Positions 27,618-37,488 of a DNA stretch of 64,000 bases are shown one piece after another; the stretch's first letter is position 1, and each line of letters opens with the position of its first letter. Source of the stretch: Haloplanus sp. HW8-1 (lineage in GTDB: Archaea > Halobacteriota > Halobacteria > Halobacteriales > Haloferacaceae). Under the pieces are notes generated by a model. That model was not told where the DNA came from, ran no database searches, and was given only the letters and a program-made list of their open reading frames with translations. Position numbers and translations under genes: made by a program. The stretch spans positions 1 through 64,000 of the forward strand of contig NZ_CP098519.1 in the NCBI RefSeq assembly GCF_023703795.1, written 5' to 3'.

Positions 27618-28739
27618 ATGTCCATCGACAAAGACGCAGCCGCACGGCGTATCATGGACCAGTTCGGTGAGGAGAGCCGCATCCCCTACCTCAACATCGA
27701 GGAAGGCGACGTCGGCGTCCTGATCGCCTTCCCGATCGTCGGCCTGTTCATCGCTGGCCTCACCGGCATCGAATCACTCGCCCTCCCGTTCGTCGCAGGT
27801 GGGTTCGGGTTCGGCGTCGCGATCGTCTACGTCTCGCCCGACCACCTCAATGCGTGGACGTGGACGAAAGACGTCTATCGCTACGTCAAGCGCCCCCAGA
27901 TCACGTTCAGCGCCCCAGAGGAAGCTGACAGTAGTACCAATGAGGCAGAGCGCAACGAGGGCGGGCTCGCGAACTACACGCCATTCAAGCCCGACGAGCG
28001 GACGCAGGACCTCACGAATATCGAGCGGGCGTGGCCGGGCGCTGGCGCGATCCAGCGCGCGGACGGCACGATGGAGGCGTTCATCGAGATCGACCCCGGC
28101 AACATGGACTTCGCGATGTCCGACGACTGGGCACAGCTCCAGGACGCCGGCGAAGAGTTCGCCAACAAGGAACTGGATTCGAAACTCAAACTCCACGCCA
28201 CGACCCGCTCGTTCCCGGTCGAACAGATCACCGAGAACATCGAAGACCGCCTGAACGACGAGGACGTCAAAGAAAATCCGATCTTCCGGGAACTCCTCGA
28301 GGAGTATCGGGAGACGCGGCCGAAGGAGATGCGAGAACGGGGCATCCAGCAGGTGCGGTACTACATCGGCGTCGAGGTCTCCCCGCTGGAGGTCTACGAC
28401 CGCTTCCGCGACGAGGGTACGCCGGCCGAGAAGCTGACGCAGTTCCCCGTCATCGGGTTCCTGTTCAACCCGTTCGTGACCCGCCGCGAGGACCTCACCG
28501 ACATCGAGCGCCGCGCACAGATGTTCGAGAAGCTGGATAGCCGGGTCAACGATGTGCGGTCGGAGTTCATCCAGCAGGCCTCCGGGTGGTCCGCACGCCG
28601 GCTCAGCACGGTCGAACTCTTCGTGTTGAATATGGACTTCTGGAACGGCCGCGAACACGAGTACGACGACGCAGAGAGCGTCGTTCGCGAACAATCCATC
28701 ATCGGCCACTCGCGCCGGGAGGATGACCACGATGCGTAA
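27618..28739 (+). CDS. VirB3/PrgI-like membrane-associated protein preceding VirB4
   Basis: This 373-aa protein has two hydrophobic helices near the N-terminus (VGVLIAFPIVGLFIAGLTG and LPFVAGGFGFGVAIVYV) and a soluble domain resembling the N-terminal region of TraC/VirB4 proteins (YYIGVEVSPLEVYDRF, RAQMFEKLDSRVNDV). Many archaeal and Gram-positive systems pair a PrgI/VirB3-like protein with the VirB4 ATPase. Its last codons overlap the VirB4 gene by 17 nt. Confidence 0.65.
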   Translation: MSIDKDAAARRIMDQFGEESRIPYLNIEEGDVGVLIAFPIVGLFIAGLTGIESLALPFVAGGFGFGVAIVYVSPDHLNAWTWTKDVYRYVKRPQITFSAPEEADSSTNEAERNEGGLANYTPFKPDERTQDLTNIERAWPGAGAIQRADGTMEAFIEIDPGNMDFAMSDDWAQLQDAGEEFANKELDSKLKLHATTRSFPVEQITENIEDRLNDEDVKENPIFRELLEEYRETRPKEMRERGIQQVRYYIGVEVSPLEVYDRFRDEGTPAEKLTQFPVIGFLFNPFVTRREDLTDIERRAQMFEKLDSRVNDVRSEFIQQASGWSARRLSTVELFVLNMDFWNGREHEYDDAESVVREQSIIGHSRREDDHDA

Positions 28740-30957
28740 CCTCGTCCTCCAGACTGGCAGCGGAGCCGTCGGCCAGCTCACGGAGTGGCTCACGAACCCA
28801 ACCTCAGCTGAAGGTGCGGCTCTCTACATCCTGCTCGCGGTACTGGTCGGGATCGGCGGGAAATTCCTCTGGGACTGGTACACCGAAGACGACGAGGAAG
28901 AGGTCGAGTTCTCGGACCTCCTCGACGAGGAGACCATCGAACAGGGCGCGGCCGAACGCCAACTTCTCGACGACATCGCCGAGTCACACAAAACGGTGAC
29001 CGCGCCGGCGGCGATTGAGTGGGAGACGCGCGCGGCACGGGTCGGGGAGCAGTGGACGACGACGCTGTACATCGCTGACTACCCGGACTACCCCAACGAC
29101 GGCTACCTCTCCGAGATCTTCGAGATGACGGACGTGCAGTTCGATTTGACGGCCCACATCACGCCGAAGAACCAGGAGCGGGCGCGGAACGAACTGCAGG
29201 ATATCGCTGACGACCTTCAGGTGGACGCTGACCTTGAACAGAGCGTGCGGAGTGCCTACCTACAGGAACGCGCCAACGAGGCCGCAGCGACGTACAAGGC
29301 CGTCGAGAACGGCGCGAATGTCTTCGACCAGGGGATGTTCATCACGGTCCGGGCCGACGAGAAGGAGGACCTCCGCGACGCCGTCCAGAAGGTCAAGAGC
29401 GCGCTCCGCGACGACCCGGCGAACCTCACGCCGAAGACGGCGATCTGCCGGCAGGATCTCGCCCTTCAGTCCGCCGCACCCATCGGTGACAACGAGTTCG
29501 GGCGGACGTCGATTGCGCTCGGCGGCGCCGTCGGCGCGCTGCTGTCCTCGCCGCACAACGCGACGATCCTCGAGGAGGGCGGCGTCGAGTTCGGGATTCA
29601 CAAAGACAACCAGAGCCCGGTCGTCATCGACCCGTTCGCGCGGGACAACGGGTACGCGATGTTCACCGTCGGCGACACCGGCTCCGGGAAGTCGTTCAGT
29701 TCGAAACAGAACTTCATCCGGTCGATCGAGCAGAGCAAGGACCGTATCGGCATCATCCTCGAGCCGTTGAACAACTGGGCGGGGGTCGCCGAAGCGCTCG
29801 ATGCCAAACGCATCACGGTCGGCGGGACGCTCGGCCTGAACCCCTTGGAGATTCGGGAGACGCCCGAGCACGTCCAGCGGGCGATGGGCGAGGACGCGAG
29901 CCCGTTCAACGAGAAGCTCGACGACGCAATGAGCTTCCTCACCAACTTCTTCGCGCTGCGGGGCATCTCGCTGGGTGACCGCCGGACGACGCTCGAACTC
30001 GGGCTCAAGCGAGCGTACAAGCGCAACGGCATCACCGACGACATCTCGACGCACGACAACCCGAGTCCGACGATTCAGGATATGATGGACGTCTTCGAGG
30101 AGATGGTCAACGACCCGGAGGAGTTCGTCGTCCGGTCCGACGAGGAGGCGGGGAAGATCAAGGAGGACGCGACGTGGCTCCTTGACCAGCTCCGCCCCTT
30201 CGAGGACGATGGTCGGCACGGCAACCTCGGCCAGGAGTCCGACTTCGACATTCGCGACGAGAAGGTCATCTACCTCGACCTCGCCCAGCAGGAGGGCAGC
30301 GTCGACAGCAGCACGGCGCTGACGATGCAGCTACTCATCTCGCTGGTGTACGAGCGGGCGAAAGTCTCGGAGAAGGAGGTCGTGTTCTACATCGACGAGG
30401 CGCGCTACATCATGCAGGACGCCGCGAGCTTGGCGTTCCTTGAGACGGTGTTCCGTCACCACCGCCATCACGACCTCTCGATCCGGCTGGTCACGCAGAC
30501 CGTCGACGAGTTCTTCGAGCACGCCGAGAGCGAGGCCATTCTGGACCAGTGTGCGGTCAAGCAGTTCCACCGTCTCGACGGGATGGACGAGGAGTGGGCT
30601 GATGAGTTCGGCCTGAACTACGCACAGATGCGGTTTGTCCAGGACGCCGTGCCGGGCAACGAGGACGCCGGCTTCTCCGAGGCCTTAGTGGGCGTCGACG
30701 GCGAGTGGCGCGGTATCCAGGTCAAAGCGATGCCCAAGGAGAAGCAGGTCATCGACTTCGACCCGACCTCACAGATCCGGTCCTCGCTGCCCGGCGCCGG
30801 CGACGACGCCGTCGATACCGAGATGGAAGAGTTCCAGGAAGAGCTCGAACACCGAGCAACGAACGGAACGAACGAAACGAGCGAACCGAACGAGGAATCA
30901 GACGCCGTCGAAGCTGAGCCAGACGGCGGGTCAACGGAGGAGACCAGCGATGGCTGA
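28723..30957 (+). CDS. virB4: VirB4/TraC-type conjugation ATPase
   Basis: This is a 744-aa ATPase with a hydrophobic helix near the N-terminus (ALYILLAVLVGIGGKFLWDW). Walker A GDTGSGKS is at ~317-324 and Walker B with the family His-rich stretch (VVFYIDEARY, then FRHHRHHDLSIRLVTQTVDE) at ~552-590. It energises substrate or pilus assembly in type IV secretion. The tail (~705-744) is acidic and disordered. ATG 28723 is used; ATG 28732 is possible. It overlaps the next gene by 8 nt. Confidence 0.88.
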   Translation: MTTMRNLVLQTGSGAVGQLTEWLTNPTSAEGAALYILLAVLVGIGGKFLWDWYTEDDEEEVEFSDLLDEETIEQGAAERQLLDDIAESHKTVTAPAAIEWETRAARVGEQWTTTLYIADYPDYPNDGYLSEIFEMTDVQFDLTAHITPKNQERARNELQDIADDLQVDADLEQSVRSAYLQERANEAAATYKAVENGANVFDQGMFITVRADEKEDLRDAVQKVKSALRDDPANLTPKTAICRQDLALQSAAPIGDNEFGRTSIALGGAVGALLSSPHNATILEEGGVEFGIHKDNQSPVVIDPFARDNGYAMFTVGDTGSGKSFSSKQNFIRSIEQSKDRIGIILEPLNNWAGVAEALDAKRITVGGTLGLNPLEIRETPEHVQRAMGEDASPFNEKLDDAMSFLTNFFALRGISLGDRRTTLELGLKRAYKRNGITDDISTHDNPSPTIQDMMDVFEEMVNDPEEFVVRSDEEAGKIKEDATWLLDQLRPFEDDGRHGNLGQESDFDIRDEKVIYLDLAQQEGSVDSSTALTMQLLISLVYERAKVSEKEVVFYIDEARYIMQDAASLAFLETVFRHHRHHDLSIRLVTQTVDEFFEHAESEAILDQCAVKQFHRLDGMDEEWADEFGLNYAQMRFVQDAVPGNEDAGFSEALVGVDGEWRGIQVKAMPKEKQVIDFDPTSQIRSSLPGAGDDAVDTEMEEFQEELEHRATNGTNETSEPNEESDAVEAEPDGGSTEETSDG

Positions 30958-33900
30958 GTACCTGCGCGTCACGCCGACATCCGAGCGGCTTGACCCGGAG
31001 AGCATCCCCCGAGTCCTCGACAGCCTCCACAAACTGACCACGCCCGGCTCGTCGGGCCTCGGGGCGAAGCTGAACCCACTCCACAGTAAGACACCACCCC
31101 GATTCGAGTTCCTCGCGATCAGTGATGGCCCGGACGACCCGGTAGAGTTCTTCTACGGGGCTGATGCGCACCTCGATACGCTTGAGAAGCGCCTCCGCTC
31201 CATCTATCCAAGCACGTTCGACATCGAGCGCGTCGACGTCGACGTCGCCGCTCGGCTCATTCAGCCAGTCGAGTTCACACCGCAGGAATTCGTCGACCAC
31301 TACGAGGCTGGGCGGCTGCAGTACGAGTTTGGCCCGGCAGAACAGTACGACATCGTCGACGAGGAATCAGCGGGTTCCGAGTCAGCCGAATCCGACCCCA
31401 TTGTCGACGGCGGTACGGCAGCCACGAAAGTCACCGATCATCACGTTACTGTCGGGGGCTCAGCCCTCGAACTAGCGCCGCCCGATGCACTTCCAGACGA
31501 CGAGGAAGAGCGACAGGCCATCGAGAAGCCGACGATGACACCGGCGGGAACGATTCTGGCTCGCCCGGCCCAAGACGCTGTCTCGCCGCTCGGGGTTCGG
31601 TGGTGTGGCGCCGCGTCGCGGAAGCAGGACTGGATGACCTCGCTGACACCGTTCACGGCAGAGGAAACGAACGGCGATCTCTCGTCCGTCGACGAACCGG
31701 GCGCAGCGCTGGCGTCGCTGATCGACCACTTGATGGAGGCGACAGCGCCGACCGCGTTCCAAGTCGTCTTCCAACGGCGTGCTAGCTGGCAGTCCGACGC
31801 GGAGGTGCGGAAAGAGGACCTCGTCGACGGCCGAGATACGTTCTTCCAGGAGGTCGTCGGGTCGTTGCTCGAGGTCGAGGAGCAGCGGAGCGACCAGGAC
31901 GACCGGCAGCTCAGCGAGGCCGTCGAGAAGCGGATCGAGTACATCGACGCGAAGAACGCCAAACGGTCGTTCACGGTCAACATCCGGGCCGTCGGCGTCC
32001 CTACCGACGACACCCGCGACGACCTCGATGGCCGGATGGACTCGCTCCTCCCCGTGTTCGACCCCCTTGATGGGCCGTTCTACGAGGTCGAGGGGCAACG
32101 CCTCCGGGACAGCGGCTTCCGTGAGAAAACGAAGGAGAAGAAGGCACGGGCCGCTCTCCAGCGCCTCCTCAATCGCGAGTTGACGATGGGCCGGGGGAAG
32201 ACCCGCCCTGAGCTGGTCCTCTGTGGGACGGAGCTTGCGAACTTCGTCCTCGTCCCCTCCTCCGAACAGTTGACCGTCGAAGGGACGCGGGGAACCAGGG
32301 CCGAACAGCAGAGTCGGAACCCACTCCCGTGGCCAAATCCGGATCTGATCCAGCAGTTCCAGGACGGGATGGCCATCGGCTACGCGCTCGACGAGAACGG
32401 TGAGCCTCGACCAGATCCCATCCGAATCCCGCCGGACCTGTTGCCGACGCATTACGGCCGGTTCGCGTCGACTGGTGGCGGGAAGTCGAAGGCCATCATC
32501 AATGACGCCCTCTCGCTTCGCGAGTCGACGGGTGGCCCCGTCGTCCTCGTCGACCCGAAGGGGGACGGAATGTGTGAGAACTACCTGCGCTGCCACTACG
32601 AGCGGTTCGCTGGTCTCGACGACGTCTACCACTTCCGCGTCCCGGAGACCATCCCCGCGTTCTCGTTCTTCGACATCCGCCCTGCGCTCGAAGCGGGCCG
32701 CAACCGTGAGGACGCGATTCAGGACAAGGTCGACCATTTCCACGACATCCTCCGGATGATTATGGGCCGCGAGCAGTACGGGCAGGCGTTCGTCGCGAAC
32801 GAGATCCTCAGCTACCTGATCAAGGCGCTGTTCGACGAGGAGTATGGGAGCGACGTGTTCGGGCTGGACGACCTCTTCGCCGCCGCGCTCCGGATGCAGC
32901 GCGATCAGACGATTCCCCCGGTCTCAGCGGACAATCAAAACATCGAGGAATCGCTGACGCGCCACTTCGCGAAGGACAACCACCAGTTCCAAGTGTCGAT
33001 GGACGCCGTCGGGAACCGCCTCGACAAGCTCAAAGAGGACGCGCATCTCCGGCGGATCTTCAGCCACGTCCCCGAGCAGAACGACGCCGGCGAGTACGTC
33101 GACAACCGGTTCGACTTCCGCGAGTTCCTCGATGAAGACGCGACCATCATCTTCGACCTCGGCGACCTTCGGCCGGAGGCACAGCGAGCGATCACACTCC
33201 TGCTGTTGAGCAACCTCTGGGACGCCGTGCAGGTGCGCCGTCGCGACGGTCAGACCGACTACGAGAAGCTCACGAACCTCATCATCGAGGAGGCGGCGCC
33301 GGTCGCGTCGACAAAGCTCGTCTCCGAGCAGCTACTGCCGCAGGGCCGATCGTTCGGGCTGAGTATGGGGCTCGTGATGCAGTTCCCCGAACAGGTACGA
33401 AATCGGAACGAACGAGCCTACGACGAGGTGCTGAACAATATCAAGACGAAGCTCATCGGCAACATCTCGATCGAGCGTGATCTCGCAGAGTCGCTCGCGC
33501 ACGAGGACCTCAGCCCGACCGAACTCCGCAACCGAATCAACACGCTCCCAAGTGGTGAGTGGATTGCGCAGCTCCCGAGTCCGTCGTTCGGGGAGACTGG
33601 TCCGCCGCCGTTTTCGCTGAAGCCGCTCCCGATTGCGCCGGGGCATCCAGAAAGCGACCAGCCGCTCACAGAGCCCCAGGAAGACCATTTCGAGTCCGTG
33701 TCCCGGCCACGGATGGTCGAGCGAACACAGGCCCAGTACGGGCTGACAGAGCCGACTGAGTCGAACGCTTCCCCAGAAGAGACTGGCTGGGGGAGTTCGG
33801 GGGCTGAGACGACGGGTTCGGCTGCCGACGGCGACTCAGGAACGGATCCGACGCAATCCGCATTCATCAGCGAATCGACGACCGAAGACACATCGACGTC

Positions 33901-34774
33901 GACCACCCAGTCCGAGACGGACAGCGACCCAGATGCGGACGAGGCAGCGATGATCCCCCTGTTCGGGCAGGCCACCGAGGCGGACGAGGAGTCAGCTGCT
34001 GACCAAGCAGCGGAGCCGGAGAACGGGGCAACACCCGTTCAGGAAAGTAGCGTGCCCGTCCCCGATGACGAACTCCGACAACGCGGGCTCAGCCGTGACG
34101 ACGTCCGATTCCTGAATCGGGTCCTCGACGTGATGAACCGAGAGGACGACGAGTACACGCTACTGGACAGGATGAGCCAGCTTCGGGACGAATACGACGA
34201 CCTCCATGTGGAGCGGCTCACGGAGCAGGACCTCCTGGAAGCGGACTCCGCGGCGGGGCGCAAGTACTACACCGTCCTCCCAGACGGTCGAGACCTCCTC
34301 GGGAGAGAATTGAAGGCGGGACCAGGAGCGGGCGATCTCGGCGAGAAAACGCCACACAAGGTTGGCGTCCGGCTCCTCGAGCTGTGGCTCCAGCAGCGGG
34401 ACGACGTCGGTCGCGTGGAACCGTACTACGAAACCGACGACGGCACGGTACTGGACGTGGCCGGCTTCGACGGGGACGGCGAGCTTGTCTGGGCCGGCGA
34501 AGCAGAGCTCGCTAGTAACAACCGGCACGCCCCGGTCGAGGATTACGACAAACTCAGCGCGGTGGACGCCGACGCGATCTGGGCCTTCAACAATCGCGAG
34601 ACGGCGCTCGACGTTCTGGACAGCCTTGCCGACGCGGATCGGATCGACGAGCGGGTCAGCGGGCGTGCGGCACGATCGTTCGCGACCATCAGAGACGCCG
34701 TCGACGAGTTCGATGCTACGGGGCTGACCACCGTTCGGGGCTTCAAAAATCTCGACCAAGAACTCAACCAATGA
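30950..34774 (+). CDS. VirD4/TraD-type coupling ATPase with nuclease-like C-terminal domain
   Basis: This 1274-aa protein has Walker A STGGGKSKA (~507), Walker B NLIIEEAAP (~776), and GLVMQFPEQVRN plus IGNISIERD as in TraG/VirD4 and HerA-like pumps. An acidic linker (~900-1025) leads to a helical, winged-helix-like region and a C-terminal domain (~1130-1274) with VLDVAGFDGDGELVWAGEAEL. The Asp followed by an E-x-E pair after strands resembles a PD-(D/E)xK nuclease core. No separate relaxase gene is seen in the operon, so this domain could supply nicking or DNA-processing activity; that is inference. It overlaps both neighbours by a few bases. Confidence 0.8.
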   Translation: MAEYLRVTPTSERLDPESIPRVLDSLHKLTTPGSSGLGAKLNPLHSKTPPRFEFLAISDGPDDPVEFFYGADAHLDTLEKRLRSIYPSTFDIERVDVDVAARLIQPVEFTPQEFVDHYEAGRLQYEFGPAEQYDIVDEESAGSESAESDPIVDGGTAATKVTDHHVTVGGSALELAPPDALPDDEEERQAIEKPTMTPAGTILARPAQDAVSPLGVRWCGAASRKQDWMTSLTPFTAEETNGDLSSVDEPGAALASLIDHLMEATAPTAFQVVFQRRASWQSDAEVRKEDLVDGRDTFFQEVVGSLLEVEEQRSDQDDRQLSEAVEKRIEYIDAKNAKRSFTVNIRAVGVPTDDTRDDLDGRMDSLLPVFDPLDGPFYEVEGQRLRDSGFREKTKEKKARAALQRLLNRELTMGRGKTRPELVLCGTELANFVLVPSSEQLTVEGTRGTRAEQQSRNPLPWPNPDLIQQFQDGMAIGYALDENGEPRPDPIRIPPDLLPTHYGRFASTGGGKSKAIINDALSLRESTGGPVVLVDPKGDGMCENYLRCHYERFAGLDDVYHFRVPETIPAFSFFDIRPALEAGRNREDAIQDKVDHFHDILRMIMGREQYGQAFVANEILSYLIKALFDEEYGSDVFGLDDLFAAALRMQRDQTIPPVSADNQNIEESLTRHFAKDNHQFQVSMDAVGNRLDKLKEDAHLRRIFSHVPEQNDAGEYVDNRFDFREFLDEDATIIFDLGDLRPEAQRAITLLLLSNLWDAVQVRRRDGQTDYEKLTNLIIEEAAPVASTKLVSEQLLPQGRSFGLSMGLVMQFPEQVRNRNERAYDEVLNNIKTKLIGNISIERDLAESLAHEDLSPTELRNRINTLPSGEWIAQLPSPSFGETGPPPFSLKPLPIAPGHPESDQPLTEPQEDHFESVSRPRMVERTQAQYGLTEPTESNASPEETGWGSSGAETTGSAADGDSGTDPTQSAFISESTTEDTSTSTTQSETDSDPDADEAAMIPLFGQATEADEESAADQAAEPENGATPVQESSVPVPDDELRQRGLSRDDVRFLNRVLDVMNREDDEYTLLDRMSQLRDEYDDLHVERLTEQDLLEADSAAGRKYYTVLPDGRDLLGRELKAGPGAGDLGEKTPHKVGVRLLELWLQQRDDVGRVEPYYETDDGTVLDVAGFDGDGELVWAGEAELASNNRHAPVEDYDKLSAVDADAIWAFNNRETALDVLDSLADADRIDERVSGRAARSFATIRDAVDEFDATGLTTVRGFKNLDQELNQ

Positions 34775-35655
34775 CTTGGCGACAGGCGACCCGCGAGGAG
34801 CTTTACGACTACTACGCCGAAGAATTCCCCCGCTATCTGGGTGACCTGCCGGAATTCATCACGGCGACCGGCCCGAAACAGTACGCCGTCGCCTTCCGCG
34901 AGTCCCACCCGGTGCGCAAAGACGAGGTGCCGGCCAAGGACTTCATCCGGCGGGATACGTGGCAAACAGATCCGTCGGGGGACCGAACGGCACCCGAGTT
35001 CAACGGCTTCGAGGACGTCGTCGAGTTCATTCGACACCCCGCTCGCAACGACCCGCTGGGGCGGAGCAAGTTCGCGCTTGCTGATCCGGAGGTATTGGAG
35101 CAACCGGATCCACGGCCCGACGCCGTCTACTACGCGCTGGATCACTGGGAACGACCCTGGGTTCTTCTCGTCGACATCGACGCGAAAGAGATCGCCCGAG
35201 ACCGAGCGGACGAGATGGTGTCGGCGGACGGCGACGATCGGGACGACGATGCGCTTCTCGACGCTGCGGGTATCCTCGACGCCGCTCCTGAAGGGTATCC
35301 GTACGCCTTCGAAGACGTCGACCGCGCTATCGAGTACGGGTTCGAAGTGCGCGACATCTTCGAGGACGATTTCGACGCCGAGGAGACGATGGTTGTCTAC
35401 AGCGGGCAGGGTGTCCACGTCTACCTGCTGGATACCGACCCGGCGCACCGGTACGACGAGCAGAGTCGCGAGGTGTTGAACGACCTCCTCCTCGAGACGT
35501 ACGATATCCCCATCGACCCCGTCGTGACGGCCGACCGCCGGCGTGTCGCTCGTCTGCCCTACTCGCTGCACGCCGACGTCTGTAGCATCGTTCAACCCAT
35601 CGAGAGCCCGGCGTTCGACGTTCGGTCGGCGACGCCCGAGGTGATCGGCGAATGA
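34771..35655 (+). CDS. PriS-like (archaeo-eukaryotic) primase catalytic subunit
   Basis: This 294-aa protein shows AEP primase motifs: the catalytic D-x-D in WVLLVDIDAKE (~131-139), the S-G-x-G-x-H motif in VVYSGQGVHVYLLD (~207-220), and a basic R-x-x-R-L-P-Y-S-L-H segment (~265-275). It is shorter than cellular PriS (~390 aa). It overlaps the coupling-protein stop and the next start, each by 4 nt. With the PriL-like neighbour it probably primes synthesis of the complementary strand after conjugative transfer, or element replication. Confidence 0.85.
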   Translation: MTWRQATREELYDYYAEEFPRYLGDLPEFITATGPKQYAVAFRESHPVRKDEVPAKDFIRRDTWQTDPSGDRTAPEFNGFEDVVEFIRHPARNDPLGRSKFALADPEVLEQPDPRPDAVYYALDHWERPWVLLVDIDAKEIARDRADEMVSADGDDRDDDALLDAAGILDAAPEGYPYAFEDVDRAIEYGFEVRDIFEDDFDAEETMVVYSGQGVHVYLLDTDPAHRYDEQSREVLNDLLLETYDIPIDPVVTADRRRVARLPYSLHADVCSIVQPIESPAFDVRSATPEVIGE

Positions 35656-37172
35656 ATCCGAGTACGCCCACCGACGACGAGGGTATGGCGTATCGAGTTG
35701 CGGCACTCCCGCTGGAGTACGGTGAGACCCGCATCAACCAGCTGTTTACGCGTGGGTACAATCGATACGTCGTCGACGGCGAGGACCAACCCGAGGACCT
35801 CCTGAACGACGTCGAGCGGTTCGGGACGGCGGCGTTCAAAGAGGAGGTTCGTGCCGATGCCGCCGAGGAGCCGTTCGTCGACGAACCGGGGACGCTCGCT
35901 GTGCTCGCGACGCTGAGTGCGATCTGTGTGAAAGAGCACCCGAAGTTCGAGCACGCGTCGCCCCGGAACATCCAGGTGCTCTACGACATTCGAGAGCTGT
36001 ACGTCAACAATCTCGCCTCCCTCCTTCGAGCCCACGGGGGTGGGGCGCTCCAACAGGACATAGCCGACGTGCTGTACAGCAAGGAGCCCGGTGAGGATGG
36101 CCCGCATCCGGGTCGGGTCTGTACGGGTATCACAGAGATGCCAGAGTTCGGGGATGGCCTCTACCTCGAAATCCCGATGGCGGCGGCGTCACGCAAATGC
36201 CTTGTTCGGGAGGACGAAGCGGCGAATGGGAGTGACGACGATGGAGAGATACTGACGCGAGTTAAGGACAACAACCTGTACGTCCCGGTCGGTGATTTCG
36301 ACAGTAAGTATCGCGACTATGCTGAGCGGGCATTCAAGAAGCTCCTGCGGGTTCAGGAGGACGGCCTCTCCGACGACCAGCTATCGTGGTTGACCACGAA
36401 CGAGTCGGCGATCACGGAGCGAATCGACCGCTTCCTCGAGACCGGCCATCATGAGCGTATCTGGCGGAACTGGGACCGTGGGGAGCGGACGATTCGCGTC
36501 CTCCGGCGGGCCCTTAGTGACGCCCCCGACGACGTCGCACAAAAGGGTGAGTTCCACACAGCGAAGGAGCTCTACCGAGCGGTCGAGGCGTATGAGGCCG
36601 AGGACGACTGGGAATCCTCTGTGACGGATTGGATCTCGAGTCCGAGCAGTCTCGCGAAGACGCTGGCCGACCACGAGTCTCACTTGGCAGTCACGATCGA
36701 CCGCGACGGGCGCGTCAATACGTACCGAATCGGGCGAGCTGGAACCGGCGCCGAACAGATCGAGGTGCGAGAGATCGAAGACCTCTTCGAACTCCCCTGT
36801 ATGGCGAATATGGAGGAACGTCTCCACGAAAAGAAGCCGGTACGGAAAGACCTCTACAACTTCGCGCGGATGGTGATGTGGCTGCCGCAGTACCAAGACA
36901 GCAGCCTCGACGAGATCGTCGCGGACCTCAAGGACGTCTTCTCTCGGTGGCCGTGGTACGACGAGCAGGAGACCGAATACCAGGTCCGCTACGAGTTCTC
37001 GAATACGATCGACGGCGACACACCGTTGCCGATGAACTGCGATAACGACGATCTGCAGCGCTACTGTATCGGTCAGGACCAGTGTCCCTACTCGATCTGG
37101 GGCAGTCTCCCGTTCTCGGATGAAATGTACAACCAACTGGATGAGGCCGGATATGCTGGAGAAGGGTTCTAA
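35652..37172 (+). CDS. PriL-like iron-sulfur primase large subunit
   Basis: This is a 506-aa protein. The C-terminal region matches the PriL Fe-S domain layout: LPCMANMEERL (Cys383), helices, YDEQETEYQVRYEF as in the family's T-x-Y-Q-V segment, then MNCDND (Cys463), RYCIGQ (Cys472) and QCPYS (Cys478). These four Cys would ligate a 4Fe-4S cluster. The N-terminal half is helical, as in PriL, but carries extra segments. Immediate 4-nt coupling to the PriS-like gene strongly supports a heterodimeric primase. Family tools may miss it because the overall identity looks low. Confidence 0.75.
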   Translation: MNPSTPTDDEGMAYRVAALPLEYGETRINQLFTRGYNRYVVDGEDQPEDLLNDVERFGTAAFKEEVRADAAEEPFVDEPGTLAVLATLSAICVKEHPKFEHASPRNIQVLYDIRELYVNNLASLLRAHGGGALQQDIADVLYSKEPGEDGPHPGRVCTGITEMPEFGDGLYLEIPMAAASRKCLVREDEAANGSDDDGEILTRVKDNNLYVPVGDFDSKYRDYAERAFKKLLRVQEDGLSDDQLSWLTTNESAITERIDRFLETGHHERIWRNWDRGERTIRVLRRALSDAPDDVAQKGEFHTAKELYRAVEAYEAEDDWESSVTDWISSPSSLAKTLADHESHLAVTIDRDGRVNTYRIGRAGTGAEQIEVREIEDLFELPCMANMEERLHEKKPVRKDLYNFARMVMWLPQYQDSSLDEIVADLKDVFSRWPWYDEQETEYQVRYEFSNTIDGDTPLPMNCDNDDLQRYCIGQDQCPYSIWGSLPFSDEMYNQLDEAGYAGEGF

Positions 37173-37329
37173 CTTGATTCAGCAATATCAAGTCGAGTGT
37201 TAACTCTCTCCTGGATACCAATATGTAGGTATGCACTTGCGCTATGATTAAATCTAAAGACACCTCCTACCTGCGGTTGGGGATCCAGACTAGCTTGAAA
37301 GAAACCGTTCGAACAGAGGATGTGTTTGG

Positions 37330-37458
37330 CTAGCTACCACCGCAGCTCGGAGCTGAGGATGGACTACAACTGGAGTGTGCGGTATACTTCTCCGTGGATC
37401 GGTCATCACTCAGTTCTTCAATTTCCAGATCGAGGCCGTCGTCTTTGACTTCCAACAT
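37330..37458 (-). CDS. Candidate TOMM/LAP precursor peptide
   Basis: This is a 42-codon ORF, too short for usual gene calling. It begins MLEVKDDGLDLEIEELSDD, an acidic leader with the hydrophobic/acidic repeats that YcaO partner proteins bind, and ends in HSSCSPSSAPSCGGS before TAG. The core has two Cys (31 and 39) and eight Ser, ideal for azoline formation. It lies in the gap next to an E1-like/YcaO/SagB-type set. The start has a promoter element 30 nt upstream and no Shine-Dalgarno, as expected for a leaderless transcript; an in-frame TGA lies 18 nt upstream. I infer that the cluster enzymes cyclise and oxidise this peptide. Confidence 0.75.
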   Translation of the reverse strand: MLEVKDDGLDLEIEELSDDRSTEKYTAHSSCSPSSAPSCGGS

Positions 37459-37488
37459 CCTATCTGGTGGTTGTCACGAGATAACAAA

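Noticed and set aside
27774..28793. 339-aa minus-strand ORF opposite the VirB3-like gene
   Set aside because: A GC-rich antisense reading of a better supported transfer gene; no promoter or domain.
31472..32743. 423-aa minus-strand ORF opposite the coupling ATPase
   Set aside because: The plus strand encodes clear Walker motifs; the minus frame is an antisense artefact.
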